Positions 8,805-17,727 of a DNA stretch of 64,000 bases are shown in pieces. Numbering within the stretch: position 1 is the stretch's first letter; each line of letters opens with the position of its first letter. The notes under the pieces were generated by a model, which saw only the letters and a program-made list of their open reading frames with translations, ran no database searches and had not been told where the DNA came from. The stretch spans positions 744,001 to 808,000 of the forward strand of contig OY970153.1 in the NCBI GenBank assembly GCA_963706385.1, in the 5' to 3' direction. Source of the DNA: Poindextera sp963706385. GTDB taxonomy: Bacteria; Pseudomonadota; Alphaproteobacteria; Caulobacterales; Caulobacteraceae. The position numbers and the translations under genes are program-made.

Positions 8805-9740
8805 ATGGGCCGCGCAACGATGAGTGAGCGCCTCCTGCTCTGCCGCCCGCAAGGCGGCCTGAACGACATGCTTTGCCAGATCGAACGCGCCTGCCGCTAC
8901 GCCGAGCGCTTCGACCGCACGGTGGTGGTGGAGACCGACTATCGCCACGCCTCCTCGTTCAGGGACCCGATCGCGAAATACTTCGTCAGCCGACAGCGCC
9001 GCCTGGTGTTCAAGACCGACGAGCTGGAGACCTACGGCGATCTGACCGATGTGTTTCCGAAGATCGCGGCGGGCCGGCTGAACGACTACCAGGCCCGGTT
9101 CGACCGGAAGGTCCGGCAATTCGTCGAGGACGAGACCGGCGTTCCGCTGACCTTCGATTTCAACCGGGACCATGGCGAGCGGATCCTGCTGCACCACGCC
9201 TCCGGCGGCGGAGCGCTCTCGCTCGGCGCCCTGTCGCGCATGCGCCTGCACGACAACCTCACCGATCTGCTGCTGAAGCGCGCCGACATCATCGGCTCCC
9301 GCTATGCCGGCATCCATATCCGCAACACCGACTACAAGACCAATTACGAACGCCACGTCGAGGCCCTGGCGCGGGACCTCAAGGGCCGCGTCTTCGTGGC
9401 CACCGACAATCGAAACTGCTTGACCCATTGCCAGGCCGCGTTCGGCGCCGATCGCGTCTATTCCTTCACCAAGCTGCCCGTGGTGGCGGGGCGGCCGCTG
9501 CACCGCGAGGGCGAGGCGGTCGACGTCTACGAAGCCAACCGCGACGCGATCATCGACCTTGTGCTGCTCGCGCTGTCGAGCAACTGCTACGCGTTCGAGC
9601 TCGAAAAGAACGAGTTCGGGGTGAAATATTCGGGGTTTTCGGTGCTTGCGCTCAATCTGCAGGCCGCCAAGCCGGTGCTCAGCCGGCTCATCTCCAGGCC
9701 CGATCGCCGGCTGGACGCCATGGCCTGGCCGATCGCGTGA
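8805..9740 (+). CDS. Fucosyltransferase-like glycosyltransferase
   Basis: A 311-residue protein with two features of GT-B fucosyltransferases (GT11/GT23/O-FucT clan): an N-terminal glycine loop GGLN (17-20) followed by a helix rich in aromatic and basic residues, and the GDP-sugar motif GIHIRNTDY (169-177), which resembles HxRxxD. A downstream ATDNRN segment matches the next nucleotide-binding strand, and the protein ends in an AxSSNCYA-type region. No signal peptide is seen, so a cytoplasmic role in cell-surface glycan synthesis is likely. The start at 8805 has GGGG about 9 bases upstream; ATG 8820 is an alternative. It stands alone after the tRNA. Confidence 0.7.
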   Translation: MGRATMSERLLLCRPQGGLNDMLCQIERACRYAERFDRTVVVETDYRHASSFRDPIAKYFVSRQRRLVFKTDELETYGDLTDVFPKIAAGRLNDYQARFDRKVRQFVEDETGVPLTFDFNRDHGERILLHHASGGGALSLGALSRMRLHDNLTDLLLKRADIIGSRYAGIHIRNTDYKTNYERHVEALARDLKGRVFVATDNRNCLTHCQAAFGADRVYSFTKLPVVAGRPLHREGEAVDVYEANRDAIIDLVLLALSSNCYAFELEKNEFGVKYSGFSVLALNLQAAKPVLSRLISRPDRRLDAMAWPIA

Positions 9741-9793
9741 CGGTTCCGAGCATGGCGCCGCCGCCAACCTGCTCCGCCTCGCTCCGGAACAAT

Positions 9794-9807
9794 TGGAGCG
9801 CGCTCCA
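9794..9807. promoter_or_regulatory. Perfect 14-bp palindrome upstream of the amidohydrolase gene
   Basis: TGGAGCGCGCTCCA is a perfect inverted repeat. It lies 3 bases before a TTGACT hexamer (9811-9816) that resembles a -35 element, 74 bp upstream of the amidohydrolase ATG at 9881. The geometry suggests an operator for an unlinked repressor or activator. No convincing -10 was found at normal spacing, so this is only a candidate. Confidence 0.3.
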
Positions 9808-9880
9808 GGCTTGACTTGAGGCTGATCGGCGCCACGCTGATCGCCGATTAGAAGGCGCGCAACGCCCCGGGGAGGACGCG

Positions 9881-11035
9881 ATGGCGGACGGATTCGTGCT
9901 CGAGATTCCCGAGATGGTCGGCATCCCGCTGTCGCCCGCCCGCAAGGCGCAGGCGGCGACCAAACCCTGGCCGGCGGGCACGGTGGTCATTTCGGCCGAC
10001 AGCCACATGTTGGAGACCGACTGCTGGGTCGACCGGTTTCCCGAGCACCTGAAGGACCAGGCGCCGCGGATGGCGTTCCGCGACGGCGGCTATCACCTCA
10101 GCATCGGCGGCAAGGAGATGGCCACGACCTCCGTCGCCGCGGACCTGTGCACGGCCATGGAATGCAACCCGGGCCTGACCTCCATCGACGCCCGCCTCGC
10201 CGACCTCGACATCGAGGGCGTGGAGAAGGAGCTGATCTTTCCCCAGCGTCTGTTCGGCCTGTTCATGTTCGGCAAGATGATGAACCGGGCCGAGACCTTC
10301 AGCGCCTACAACGAGCACATCGCCGAGATGTGCAAGGCCGGCAAGGGCCGGCTGTTCCCGGTGATGACGCCCAACTACTGGGATCCGTCGCAGGCCAAGG
10401 CCTCGGTCGAGCGCTGCCAGAAGCTCGGCGCGCGCTGCCTGATGATCCCGATCAAGCCGGGCGAGGACATCGACGGCGAGCCGATCTACTACAACGATCC
10501 GAAGATGGACTCCCTGTGGGACGCGGTGGCGGAATCGGGCATTCCGCTGGCCTTCCACATCGGCGAGTCGGTCTCCTCGGGCGCGAAGGGCGCGGCCGGA
10601 ACCTTCGTGCTGGTCCAGATGCAGGGCTTCCGGCACATCTGGGGGCCGTTGACCTTCGGCGGGGTGTTCGACCGGTTTCCCAAGCTGCGCGTGGTGTTCG
10701 TCGAGGGCGGCCTGAGCTGGGTGGCCTCGATGCTCCACGACGCGGACATGATCTACAACTCGTTCCCGACGGCGATGGACCCCAAGCTGAAGCACCCGCC
10801 GAGCTGGTACTGGTTCAACCACTGCTACGCGACCTTCATGACCGACCCGGCGGGGCTGGAGCTGCTGCACCGGATCGGCCCGGACCGGGTGATGTGGTCG
10901 TCGGACTATCCGCACCAGGAAAGCACCTTCGGCTACAGCCGCAGCGCCATCCAGGCGGTGTTCGACGCCACCAGCGTCGAGAACGCCCAGAAGATCGTCG
11001 GCAAGACCGCGCTCGAACTCTTCAACCTGCGCTGA
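9881..11035 (+). CDS. Amidohydrolase family 2 (TIM-barrel metal-dependent hydrolase/decarboxylase)
   Basis: A 384-residue member of the amidohydrolase-related family that includes ACMSD-type decarboxylases. The first metal-ligand motif is D40-x-H42 in ISADSHMLE, a central FHIGES histidine lies on a later strand, and the catalytic aspartate is in MWSSDYPHQEST (D342). GGGGAGG precedes the ATG. The family acts on ring-cleavage products and phenolic acids, and the neighbouring MaoC, SDR and hydrolase genes would suit degradation of an organic acid. The actual substrate is not deducible. Confidence 0.85.
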   Translation: MADGFVLEIPEMVGIPLSPARKAQAATKPWPAGTVVISADSHMLETDCWVDRFPEHLKDQAPRMAFRDGGYHLSIGGKEMATTSVAADLCTAMECNPGLTSIDARLADLDIEGVEKELIFPQRLFGLFMFGKMMNRAETFSAYNEHIAEMCKAGKGRLFPVMTPNYWDPSQAKASVERCQKLGARCLMIPIKPGEDIDGEPIYYNDPKMDSLWDAVAESGIPLAFHIGESVSSGAKGAAGTFVLVQMQGFRHIWGPLTFGGVFDRFPKLRVVFVEGGLSWVASMLHDADMIYNSFPTAMDPKLKHPPSWYWFNHCYATFMTDPAGLELLHRIGPDRVMWSSDYPHQESTFGYSRSAIQAVFDATSVENAQKIVGKTALELFNLR

Positions 11036-11075
11036 GGCGCGCGGGGTTGCGTCAGATCAAGGCGTTCGTCGGCGC

Positions 11076-11873
11076 ATGGCGCATTCTCCCGCCATGCCTG
11101 GATACGGGCCTCTGTTCGTCGATCGCGCCGACGCGGGGCGAAAGCTGGTTTCGCGCCTGAGGGCGCTCGACTTTTTCGATCCCGTCACCTACGCCCTGCC
11201 GCGAGGCGGCGCGCCGCCGAGCGTCGCATGGCGCGAGGTCCGCCTGCCGCCGCTCGCCCTGCCCGGCGATCTTCAGATCCCATCGGACGCGCGAGGCATC
11301 GTCGTCTTCGCTCACGGCAGCGGCTCCAGCCGCCTCAGTCCGCGCAATCGCGCGGTGGCCGAAGACCTGAACGCCAGAGGCTTCGCCACCCTGCTGTTCG
11401 ACTTGCTCGCCGAGAGCGAAGCCGATGACCGCCGCAACGTCTTCGACATTGATCTGCTTGCGGATCGTCTGCTGCGCGCGGCGACCTGGATTGGCGAACA
11501 GCCCGACCTCGCCGACCTTCCGCTGGGGCTCTTCGGCGCCAGCACCGGCGCGGCCGCGGCCTTGGTGGCGGCCGCCAGACTGGGCGCGCGAGCGGGGGCG
11601 GTCGTCTCGCGCGGCGGCCGGCCCGACCTCGCCGGCGCGGCGCTTGGTCAAGTGACGGCGCCCACGCTGCTCATCGTCGGCGGCGCCGATCACGGCGTGA
11701 TCGAGTTGAACCAGCAGGCTCTGGCGGAGCTGTCTTGCGACAAGGCCTTGAAGCTTGTCCCTGGAGCCACGCATCTCTTCGAGGAGCCGGGAACGCTGGA
11801 ACAGGTCATGGAGCTCGCCGGCGAGTGGTTTCAGGCCAAGCTCGCCGCTCCGGCCAGGGAGCGGTCAAGTTAG
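11076..11873 (+). CDS. Dienelactone-hydrolase-like alpha/beta hydrolase with a truncated phosphoribosyltransferase N-terminus
   Basis: Residues 51-265 form an alpha/beta hydrolase of the dienelactone hydrolase type, with HGSGSSR at 80-86, the nucleophile S156 in GASTGA, acid D205 in GGADHG and H233 in GATHLF. Residues 14-47 (FVDRADAGRKLVSRL then LPRGGAP) match only the opening of the phosphoribosyltransferase domain that precedes this hydrolase in known fusion proteins. The remaining roughly 170 residues of that domain, including the PRPP-binding loop, are missing. The hydrolase triad is intact, so the protein is probably active. The PRTase part cannot be. Confidence 0.8.
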   Translation: MAHSPAMPGYGPLFVDRADAGRKLVSRLRALDFFDPVTYALPRGGAPPSVAWREVRLPPLALPGDLQIPSDARGIVVFAHGSGSSRLSPRNRAVAEDLNARGFATLLFDLLAESEADDRRNVFDIDLLADRLLRAATWIGEQPDLADLPLGLFGASTGAAAALVAAARLGARAGAVVSRGGRPDLAGAALGQVTAPTLLIVGGADHGVIELNQQALAELSCDKALKLVPGATHLFEEPGTLEQVMELAGEWFQAKLAAPARERSS

Positions 11874-11926
11874 TCAAGCAAAGGCGATCCTGGATCTTCC
11901 GGGGCCGCGGCGCGCGCCGATCAGGC

Positions 11927-12700
11927 TCAGCGGTTGCTCTGGCCGTCGTCGACCCGCACGCAGGTGCCGGTGACGAACTCCGACGACGGTGAGACAAGGT
12001 AGAGCAGCGTCGAGTCCATCTGGGCCGGATCGCCCAGCCGCTTGCGGCGGAACATCTTGGTGATGTCGCCCATCCGCTGCAGCATGCCATCCATCATCTC
12101 CGAGGCGAACGCGCCCGGCGCGATGGCGTTGACGTTGATGTGGGCGCCGGCCCATTCGACCGCCAGCGCCTCGGTCATCCGCACCACCGCGCCCTTGCTG
12201 ATCGAATAGAGCGCCGCGCCGTTGCCGCCGTATTCGAACGCCGCCATCGAGGAGATGTTGACGATCCGCCCCGGCAGCTTGGCCGCGATCAGCCGACGCG
12301 CGACCTCGCACGAGAGGATGTAGGGCGCGCGCACATTGGTATCGAGCACCTTGTCGATCAGCTCGATCGACATCTTCACCGCCCGCTGGGCGTCGGGAAT
12401 GCCGGCGTTGTTGACCAGTATGGTCACCGTCCCCAGCGCCGCCTCGGCCTTGGCCACCGCCTCGACCAACTGATCGGCGTCGGTCACGTCGAGCTGCAGC
12501 GGCAGGGCCACCCCGCCCGCGGCCCTGATCTCGCCGGCCAGCGCCTCCAGCCGGTCGAGCCGGCGCGCGGTCAGGGCCACCTTGGCGCCGCAACGGGCCA
12601 GGGTCTTGGCGAAGCGGACCCCGAGGCCGGACGAGGCGCCGGTCACGAACGCGGTCTGGCCCGACAGGTCGATCGAGAAGTTCGGGATGGGAAAGGTCAC
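11927..12700 (-). CDS. Short-chain dehydrogenase/reductase
   Basis: A 257-residue classical SDR that oxidises or reduces an unidentified alcohol/ketone. The cofactor motif TGASSGLG is at 20-27, NNAG at 97-100, the serine in NISSMA (150-151), and the catalytic Y165/K169 in YSISKG. The frame is open to 12832, but GTG 12700 is preferred because GGGAG lies 9 bases upstream and the fold starts normally. It diverges from the MaoC gene and converges on the hydrolase at 11873. Confidence 0.85.
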   Translation of the reverse strand: MTFPIPNFSIDLSGQTAFVTGASSGLGVRFAKTLARCGAKVALTARRLDRLEALAGEIRAAGGVALPLQLDVTDADQLVEAVAKAEAALGTVTILVNNAGIPDAQRAVKMSIELIDKVLDTNVRAPYILSCEVARRLIAAKLPGRIVNISSMAAFEYGGNGAALYSISKGAVVRMTEALAVEWAGAHINVNAIAPGAFASEMMDGMLQRMGDITKMFRRKRLGDPAQMDSTLLYLVSPSSEFVTGTCVRVDDGQSNR

Positions 12701-12870
12701 GGCGTCGGCTCCCGTTGTCTGGTTCGGGCCAACCTCGTGTGCGCCGCGACGCCGGCTGTCAACGCCGCCGTGGCGGAAGCCTCTGGCGACCGGCCCCGCC
12801 GAGCGCTTGTCATCGACCGGCGATCGCGCCACTGCTGGCGCGGGCTTGATCGGCGGCGGAGGAAACGCGC

Positions 12871-13704
12871 ATGAGAGACCACGCCGGACTGGAGGGCGAG
12901 GTCGTGGAGATCACGCCGCGGCTGGCGATGGCCTATTCGGCCGGGCTGCTGCTGGATGAGGACCGCTACTACGGCGTGGACGGCGGCGATCCTCCCGCCC
13001 TGCCCTTCCTGTGCGTGCGGCTCGAATGGCCGCTGACGCTCGGCTTCCGATCGGCGCTGGGGCTCGATGACGAGGCCTTGGCGCGCGGCGTCCACGCCGC
13101 CCAGGACACCGAGATTCATCGCCCGTTCCGGATCGGCGAACAGGTCCAAACCGTCGGCAAGATCGTTCAAGCCCGCCAGACCCGGGCCGGCGCCCTCGTG
13201 GTGACCAGATACGAGACCCGTTCGCTCAGTTTCGGCGATCGGGTGACCACCTCATGGTCAACCTCGATCTTTCGCGACGTCGCCCTGCCCGGCGAGCCGT
13301 TCTCGCTCACCGACCCGCCGGCGCTGATCGCGCCAACCGCGACCGAGCCCGAGGCCTTCGTCGAACTGCCGATCCCGATCCACCTCACCCACGTCTATTC
13401 CGAGTGCGCGGCGATCTGGAACCCGATCCACACCGAGGAGCCGGTCGCGCGCGCGGCGGGCCTGCCGCGGATCATCGTCCACGGCACCATCCTCTGGGCG
13501 CTGGCGGGGGTGGCGCTGGCCGAGCTGAAGCTGAGCGGCGAGATCGACCGGATCATGCGGCTGAACGGCCGTTTCGTCGCCCCGGTGATCCCCGGCGGCG
13601 CGGTGAGGGTGGTGGTCAGCGGCGAAGGCCCCGCCCTGGCCTGGCGTCTGGAGGACGCCGCAAGCGGACGGGTCTGCGTGACCGGCGAGGCCGAGGTCCG
13701 CTGA
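12871..13704 (+). CDS. MaoC-like hot-dog-fold hydratase
   Basis: A 277-residue double hot-dog protein. The C-terminal hot-dog carries the hydratase-2 signature IWNPIHTEEPVARAAGLPR followed by IIVHG (N184, H187, H204), where the Asn/Asp and His activate water for addition to an enoyl-CoA. The N-terminal half is a second, degenerate hot-dog. GGAGGAAA precedes the ATG. It diverges from the SDR and is followed by an alpha/beta hydrolase, an arrangement that suits a small acyl-CoA catabolic unit; this is inference. Confidence 0.82.
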   Translation: MRDHAGLEGEVVEITPRLAMAYSAGLLLDEDRYYGVDGGDPPALPFLCVRLEWPLTLGFRSALGLDDEALARGVHAAQDTEIHRPFRIGEQVQTVGKIVQARQTRAGALVVTRYETRSLSFGDRVTTSWSTSIFRDVALPGEPFSLTDPPALIAPTATEPEAFVELPIPIHLTHVYSECAAIWNPIHTEEPVARAAGLPRIIVHGTILWALAGVALAELKLSGEIDRIMRLNGRFVAPVIPGGAVRVVVSGEGPALAWRLEDAASGRVCVTGEAEVR

Positions 13705-13778
13705 GCGCGCTCGCAATGCCCCGCTGGCTCGCGCTAACGTGATGTGCGATCGCCCGCCGCCGAAAGGACCCCGCGCCC

Positions 13779-14597
13779 ATGCCGACCCGGACCGTGACCA
13801 CCGCCTTCGCCGACATCGCCGTCTGGGACTCAGGCGGCGCCGGGCCGACGGTGCTGATGCTGCACGGCAACTCCTCGTGCAAGGAGATCTTCAGGCGTCA
13901 GTTCGACAGCCCGCTCGGCGCCCGTTTTCGGCTGATCGCCATCGACCTGCCGGGGCATGGCGCCTCCAGCGACGCCCGCAACCCGGCGAGCGGCTACATC
14001 CTCTCCGGCTACGTCGGCTGCGCGGTCCAGGTGCTCGAACAGCTCGGCGTGACGCGGACCACGGTGTTCGGATGGTCCCTGGGCGGGCACATCGCGCTCG
14101 ACATGATCTCGCGCTTTGGCGGCCTGACCGGAGTGATGATCTGCGGAACCCCGCCGGTGCCGGGCACGATGGAAGGCGCCCTGCTCGGCTTCCAGCAAAA
14201 TCAGCACATGGCGCTCTCGAGCACCAAGGCCTGGTCCGAGACCGACGCCGAGGTCTACGCCCACGTCACCGCGGGCCCCGAGGCCGCGTTCGAGCCGTTC
14301 ATGCTGGCGGCGGCGCGCCGGGCCCACGGCGCCGCGCGCGAGATCTTCTTCGCCAACGCGCTGGCCGGGGTGGTGGACGACCAGCGCCAAATCGCCGAGA
14401 CCGCCAAAATTCCGCTGGCCATCGTCAACGGCGCGGAGGACCCGTTCCTCAACGCCGGCTATTTCGACACCCTCCGCTACGCCAACCTGTGGGACGGCGA
14501 GGTTCACCGCCTGGCCGGGCTCGGCCACGCCCCGTTCTGGGAGGCGCCGGAGCGGTTCAATCCCCTGTTCGAGCGGTTCGTGACGGAAACCGCCTAA
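13779..14597 (+). CDS. Alpha/beta hydrolase
   Basis: A 272-residue serine hydrolase. It has the oxyanion-hole segment HGNSS (29-33), the nucleophile elbow GWSLGG with S100, acid D221 in GAEDPF, and H250 in GLGHAP. AAAGGA precedes the ATG. It lies 74 bp downstream of the MaoC-type hydratase on the same strand, so co-transcription is plausible. The family includes esterases, haloperoxidases and ring-fission-product hydrolases; the substrate is unassigned. It abuts the convergent ribokinase remnant (overlap of 4 bp). Confidence 0.85.
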   Translation: MPTRTVTTAFADIAVWDSGGAGPTVLMLHGNSSCKEIFRRQFDSPLGARFRLIAIDLPGHGASSDARNPASGYILSGYVGCAVQVLEQLGVTRTTVFGWSLGGHIALDMISRFGGLTGVMICGTPPVPGTMEGALLGFQQNQHMALSSTKAWSETDAEVYAHVTAGPEAAFEPFMLAAARRAHGAAREIFFANALAGVVDDQRQIAETAKIPLAIVNGAEDPFLNAGYFDTLRYANLWDGEVHRLAGLGHAPFWEAPERFNPLFERFVTETA

Positions 14598-15503
14598 CCC
14601 GCGAGCGCCGCGATCGCGGCCGCATCGCCGTAGCTGACCGCCGCGCCGCGCCGCGCGCAGGCCAGCGCGCCGGCCGCCGCGCCCCAGGCCAACGCCTCGG
14701 CGGCGCCGCCAGTGCGTATCCAGCGCGCGGCGAAGGCGCCGGTGAAGGCGTCGCCCGCGCCGGTGGTGTCAACCACCTCGACGCTGAACGCCGCTTGGCG
14801 ATGCGGCGGGCGATGGTGTTCGAACAGCATGGCGCCGTCTCCGCCCAGGGTGACCACCACCGCCTTGCCCACCTTCTGGAGCAGACTCTCGCCGATGGCG
14901 GCCGGATGGTCGTGGCCGGACAGGGCCTTGCCCTCGATCTCGTTGACCACCAGAAAATCGGTCAGCGCCAGCAGCGCCGCGTCGATCGCCTCGGGCGCGG
15001 GCGCGGCGTTCAGCAGCGTGGCGACGCCGGCGACGCGGGCGATCTCGAAGGCGCGCCGGGTGCTCGCCACCGGGGTCTCAAGCTGGGCGACGACCATGCT
15101 GGCGGCGCCGATCAGCGCCGCGGCCGCCTCGACCTGCGCCGGGAGCAGCCGCGCGTTGGCCGCCGAGTTCGACCACGATGGCGTTCTCGCCCGCCGCATC
15201 GACCAGGATCAGGCCGAGCCCGGTGCCGCATCCGGCGATCCGCGCCACATGCTCGGTGGCGACGCCGTGGGACGTCCAGCAGGCCAGCGCCTCGTCCCCC
15301 GCCGCGTCCTCGCCGATCGCCGCGATCATCGCGGTCGAAGCCCCGCACCGGGCGGCCTGGATTGCCTGGTTCGCCCCCTTGCCGCCCGGCGATTCGAGCC
15401 GGCCGAGCCCCAGGCAGGTCTCGCCCGGCGCCGGCAGGCGCTCGACCGAGACGCTCACATCGCGGTTGTAGCTTCCGACGACGACGATTTCGGCTTGGGT
15501 CAT
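14594..15503 (-). pseudogene. Ribokinase-family sugar kinase split by a frameshift
   Basis: The 5' part (15503 to about 15175) encodes the PfkB opening VVVGSYNRD, the GGKGANQA motif and TAMIAAIGED. The 3' part (about 15172 to 14594) continues the same fold with SAANARLLPAQ, the LLNAAPAP strand, VVNEIEGKAL, VVTLGGDGAM and the catalytic anion-hole motif DTTGAGDAFTGA. The two halves are in different frames, and the joint falls after GENAIVV. The total span of 910 bp is one base more than 303 codons, so a single extra base explains it. It could be a true pseudogene or a sequencing error; the catalytic half has no start of its own with an evident ribosome-binding site. Confidence 0.8.
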
Positions 15504-15527
15504 CCGGGGGCCTCCGAGCCCCTCGTC

Positions 15528-16610
15528 TTACCCTTTTGAAGCCTTGCGCGGGAAGATCGAACGGGGAATCCGCACATGGGCGCCCTGGCGGCCGTCGACC
15601 ACCTGGGTGATGGCGAAGTCGGCGGCCACGCTCATCAGCGAATAGGCGTCGGCCCTCGACAGCCCGACGTGCTCGTGCAGCAGCCCCAGCATGTCCAGCG
15701 AAGCCTTGCGGACAGCGAGGTTCAGGTCCTCGTCGAAACCATGCACGATCCACCACTTGGGTGTCTCCAGCAGCGGCCCCGGAAAGCTGAAGTCGCGCCG
15801 CACGCTGATCTGGAACAGCACGTTCAGCGAAGCTTCGATCGCGGTGCCGGACAGTTCGCCGTCGCCTTGCGACACATGCGGATCGCCGATCGAGAACAGC
15901 CCGCCCTCGACCTGGACCGGGTAGTACATCACCGCGCCCGCCCCAATCCGCCAGTTGTCGATGTTGCCGCCGTGCGCGCCCGGCGGGATGGTCGAGACCC
16001 GACCCGCGACGTCCATCGCCACGCCCGCCGTGCCCAGGTGCGGCCGGGCGGGCACGCGCACGCCCTTCAGCGCCGGCTGGCGGTCGCAGGCCGGACAGTG
16101 GGTGATGGTCCCGGGGGTGAGGTATTTGCCGGGAAAGTCATAGGCATAGAGCACCTCGGCCTGGCCGGTGTTAGCGTCCAGCGCATAGATGGTCACCCGC
16201 TCGGTCTCGCCGAACTCCTTGTACAGATAGCCCCAGTTGGCCGCGAGGTTGGAGCCGTAGTCGCAGCGCGGCGTCATCTTCAGATACCGCACCTCCAGCA
16301 TGTCGCCGGGCCGCGCGCCCTCGACATGGATCGGCCCGGTCATGATGTGAACGCCGGGGTTGCGGTCGGATTCGGGAATTGCGGCGAAGATCGCCGTGAC
16401 GGCCTCGTCCATCATCAGCTCCGGCGCGTCGCCCGCGTGGTGGGTAATCGCCTCGGCCTGGATCAGATCGCCGCTCTTGACCTTCAGCACCGGCGCGAGG
16501 GCGGCGTCGAAATAGCCCCAGTGCACGGTCTTCGAGCTCGCCTTGAGCTGGTGAAGCGCGCCCGGGGACGTGTCGGGCCGCGTCCCGCCGTCGTCGCAGA
16601 TGAACGCCAT
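15528..16610 (-). CDS. Acetamidase/formamidase family protein
   Basis: A 360-residue FmdA/AmdA-type amidase, which would release ammonia from formamide or acetamide. Family features include the N-terminal SKTVHWGYFDA region, GDLIQAEAITHHAGDAPE, the GPIHVEGARPGDMLEV strand and the late GDPHVSQGDGELSGTAIE segment, a hallmark of the family. ATG 16610 is preceded by GGAGAG. The longer open frame to 16835 has no support. It lies 24 bp downstream of the ribokinase remnant in the same direction. Whether it takes formamide or a larger amide is unclear. Confidence 0.86.
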   Translation of the reverse strand: MAFICDDGGTRPDTSPGALHQLKASSKTVHWGYFDAALAPVLKVKSGDLIQAEAITHHAGDAPELMMDEAVTAIFAAIPESDRNPGVHIMTGPIHVEGARPGDMLEVRYLKMTPRCDYGSNLAANWGYLYKEFGETERVTIYALDANTGQAEVLYAYDFPGKYLTPGTITHCPACDRQPALKGVRVPARPHLGTAGVAMDVAGRVSTIPPGAHGGNIDNWRIGAGAVMYYPVQVEGGLFSIGDPHVSQGDGELSGTAIEASLNVLFQISVRRDFSFPGPLLETPKWWIVHGFDEDLNLAVRKASLDMLGLLHEHVGLSRADAYSLMSVAADFAITQVVDGRQGAHVRIPRSIFPRKASKG

Positions 16611-16812
16611 GAACTCTCTCCGCCGCCGCCCGCGGCCCGCGCGATTCCACGACGTTAGACCCCGCGTCCGACCCGATCTTGCCTCCGTATGCGCGGGCGC
16701 CGGCCGACCCCGCCGCCCGACGTCGTTCGCCGGGTTTTTAGGCGCCGGTGCATGAAACGCGCGCGGTCGGCGCGGCCAAGGGCGGTCGACGCGAGCCAAG
16801 GGATGGTGCGCC

Positions 16813-16835
16813 TTGGTGCAAGATTTTTGGTGCAA
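16813..16835. repeat. Tandem 9-bp direct repeat TTGGTGCAA
   Basis: Two exact copies of TTGGTGCAA (16813-16821 and 16827-16835), separated by 5 bases and with a 14-bp period, lie 49 bp upstream of the SDR start at 16885. The position suggests binding sites for a transcription factor, but the period is not an integral number of helical turns and no partner is known. Confidence 0.35.
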
Positions 16836-16884
16836 CGGCCACTAGCCTCGCCCACGCTCGGCGAGGGGCCGCATCGAGGGCGAT

Positions 16885-17727
16885 ATGACGAACTGGTTGA
16901 TCACGGGCGTCAGCGGCGGGCTGGGCCGGGCGCTGGCGCGGGCCGCGCTGGCGCGGGGCGATGCGGTGGCCGGCACGGTGCGCGCGGCGCATGACCTGGC
17001 CGCGTTCGAGGCGATAGCCCCGGGCCGGGCGCGCGGCTATATCCTGGACCTCGGCGACGAGACGGCGGTGCGGGCCGTGGCGGACGCGGCCGAGGCCGAC
17101 CTGGGCGGGCTGGACATCCTGGTCAACAACGCCGGCTATGGCCTGGTGGGCGCGGTCGAAGAGGCCAGCCTGGCCGAAATCCGGGCCCAGTTCGAGGTCA
17201 ATGTGTTCGGCCCGATCGCCGCGATCCAGGCGGTATTGCCCTATTTCCGCGCCCGCCGGGCCGGCCATGTCATCAACATCACCTCGGTCAGCGGCGTGGC
17301 GGCCTGGGCCGGCACCGGGATCTATTGCGGCAGCAAGCACGCGCTGGAAGGCGTCGCCCAGACCCTGGCCCAGGAGGTCGCCGAGTTGGGGATCAAGGTG
17401 ACCAACATCGAGCCGGGCGGCATGCGCACGGACTATGCCGGCCGCTCGCTGATCAAGACTCGGCGCACGATCGCCGACTACGCCGGCGCGGCCCACGCGG
17501 CCCAGCGCATCCTGGCCGACCACGCCGGCCACGAGCCCGGCGATCCGGCCAAGGTCGCCCAGGCGATCCTGGCCGTCGCGGACGCGGAGCATCCGCCGCT
17601 GCAGCTTCTCTTGGGCGCCGACGCCATGCTCTACGCCACCCAGAAGCTGTCCGCCTTCCAGGCGGAGATCGGTCGGTGGGCGACGCTGACCCTGTCCACC
17701 GCCCGCGACGCGCCGTCCGGGCGTTAG
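16885..17727 (+). CDS. Short-chain dehydrogenase/reductase
   Basis: A 280-residue classical SDR. The cofactor motif TGVSGGLG is at 7-14, NNAG at 81-84, the serine in NITSVSG, and Y147/K151 in IYCGSK. The protein resembles the NADP-dependent oxidoreductases often annotated as retinal- or ketone-type SDRs. GAGGG precedes the ATG. Its end overlaps the convergent MFS gene by 4 bp. No substrate is inferred. Confidence 0.85.
   Translation: MTNWLITGVSGGLGRALARAALARGDAVAGTVRAAHDLAAFEAIAPGRARGYILDLGDETAVRAVADAAEADLGGLDILVNNAGYGLVGAVEEASLAEIRAQFEVNVFGPIAAIQAVLPYFRARRAGHVINITSVSGVAAWAGTGIYCGSKHALEGVAQTLAQEVAELGIKVTNIEPGGMRTDYAGRSLIKTRRTIADYAGAAHAAQRILADHAGHEPGDPAKVAQAILAVADAEHPPLQLLLGADAMLYATQKLSAFQAEIGRWATLTLSTARDAPSGR

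Noticed and set aside
8697..9767. Long minus-strand open frame ending in the peptide DATGIEPVTPSV
   Set aside because: Its C-terminus is the antisense translation of the tRNA-Val gene, a well-known annotation artefact, and the rest is antisense to the fucosyltransferase-like gene.
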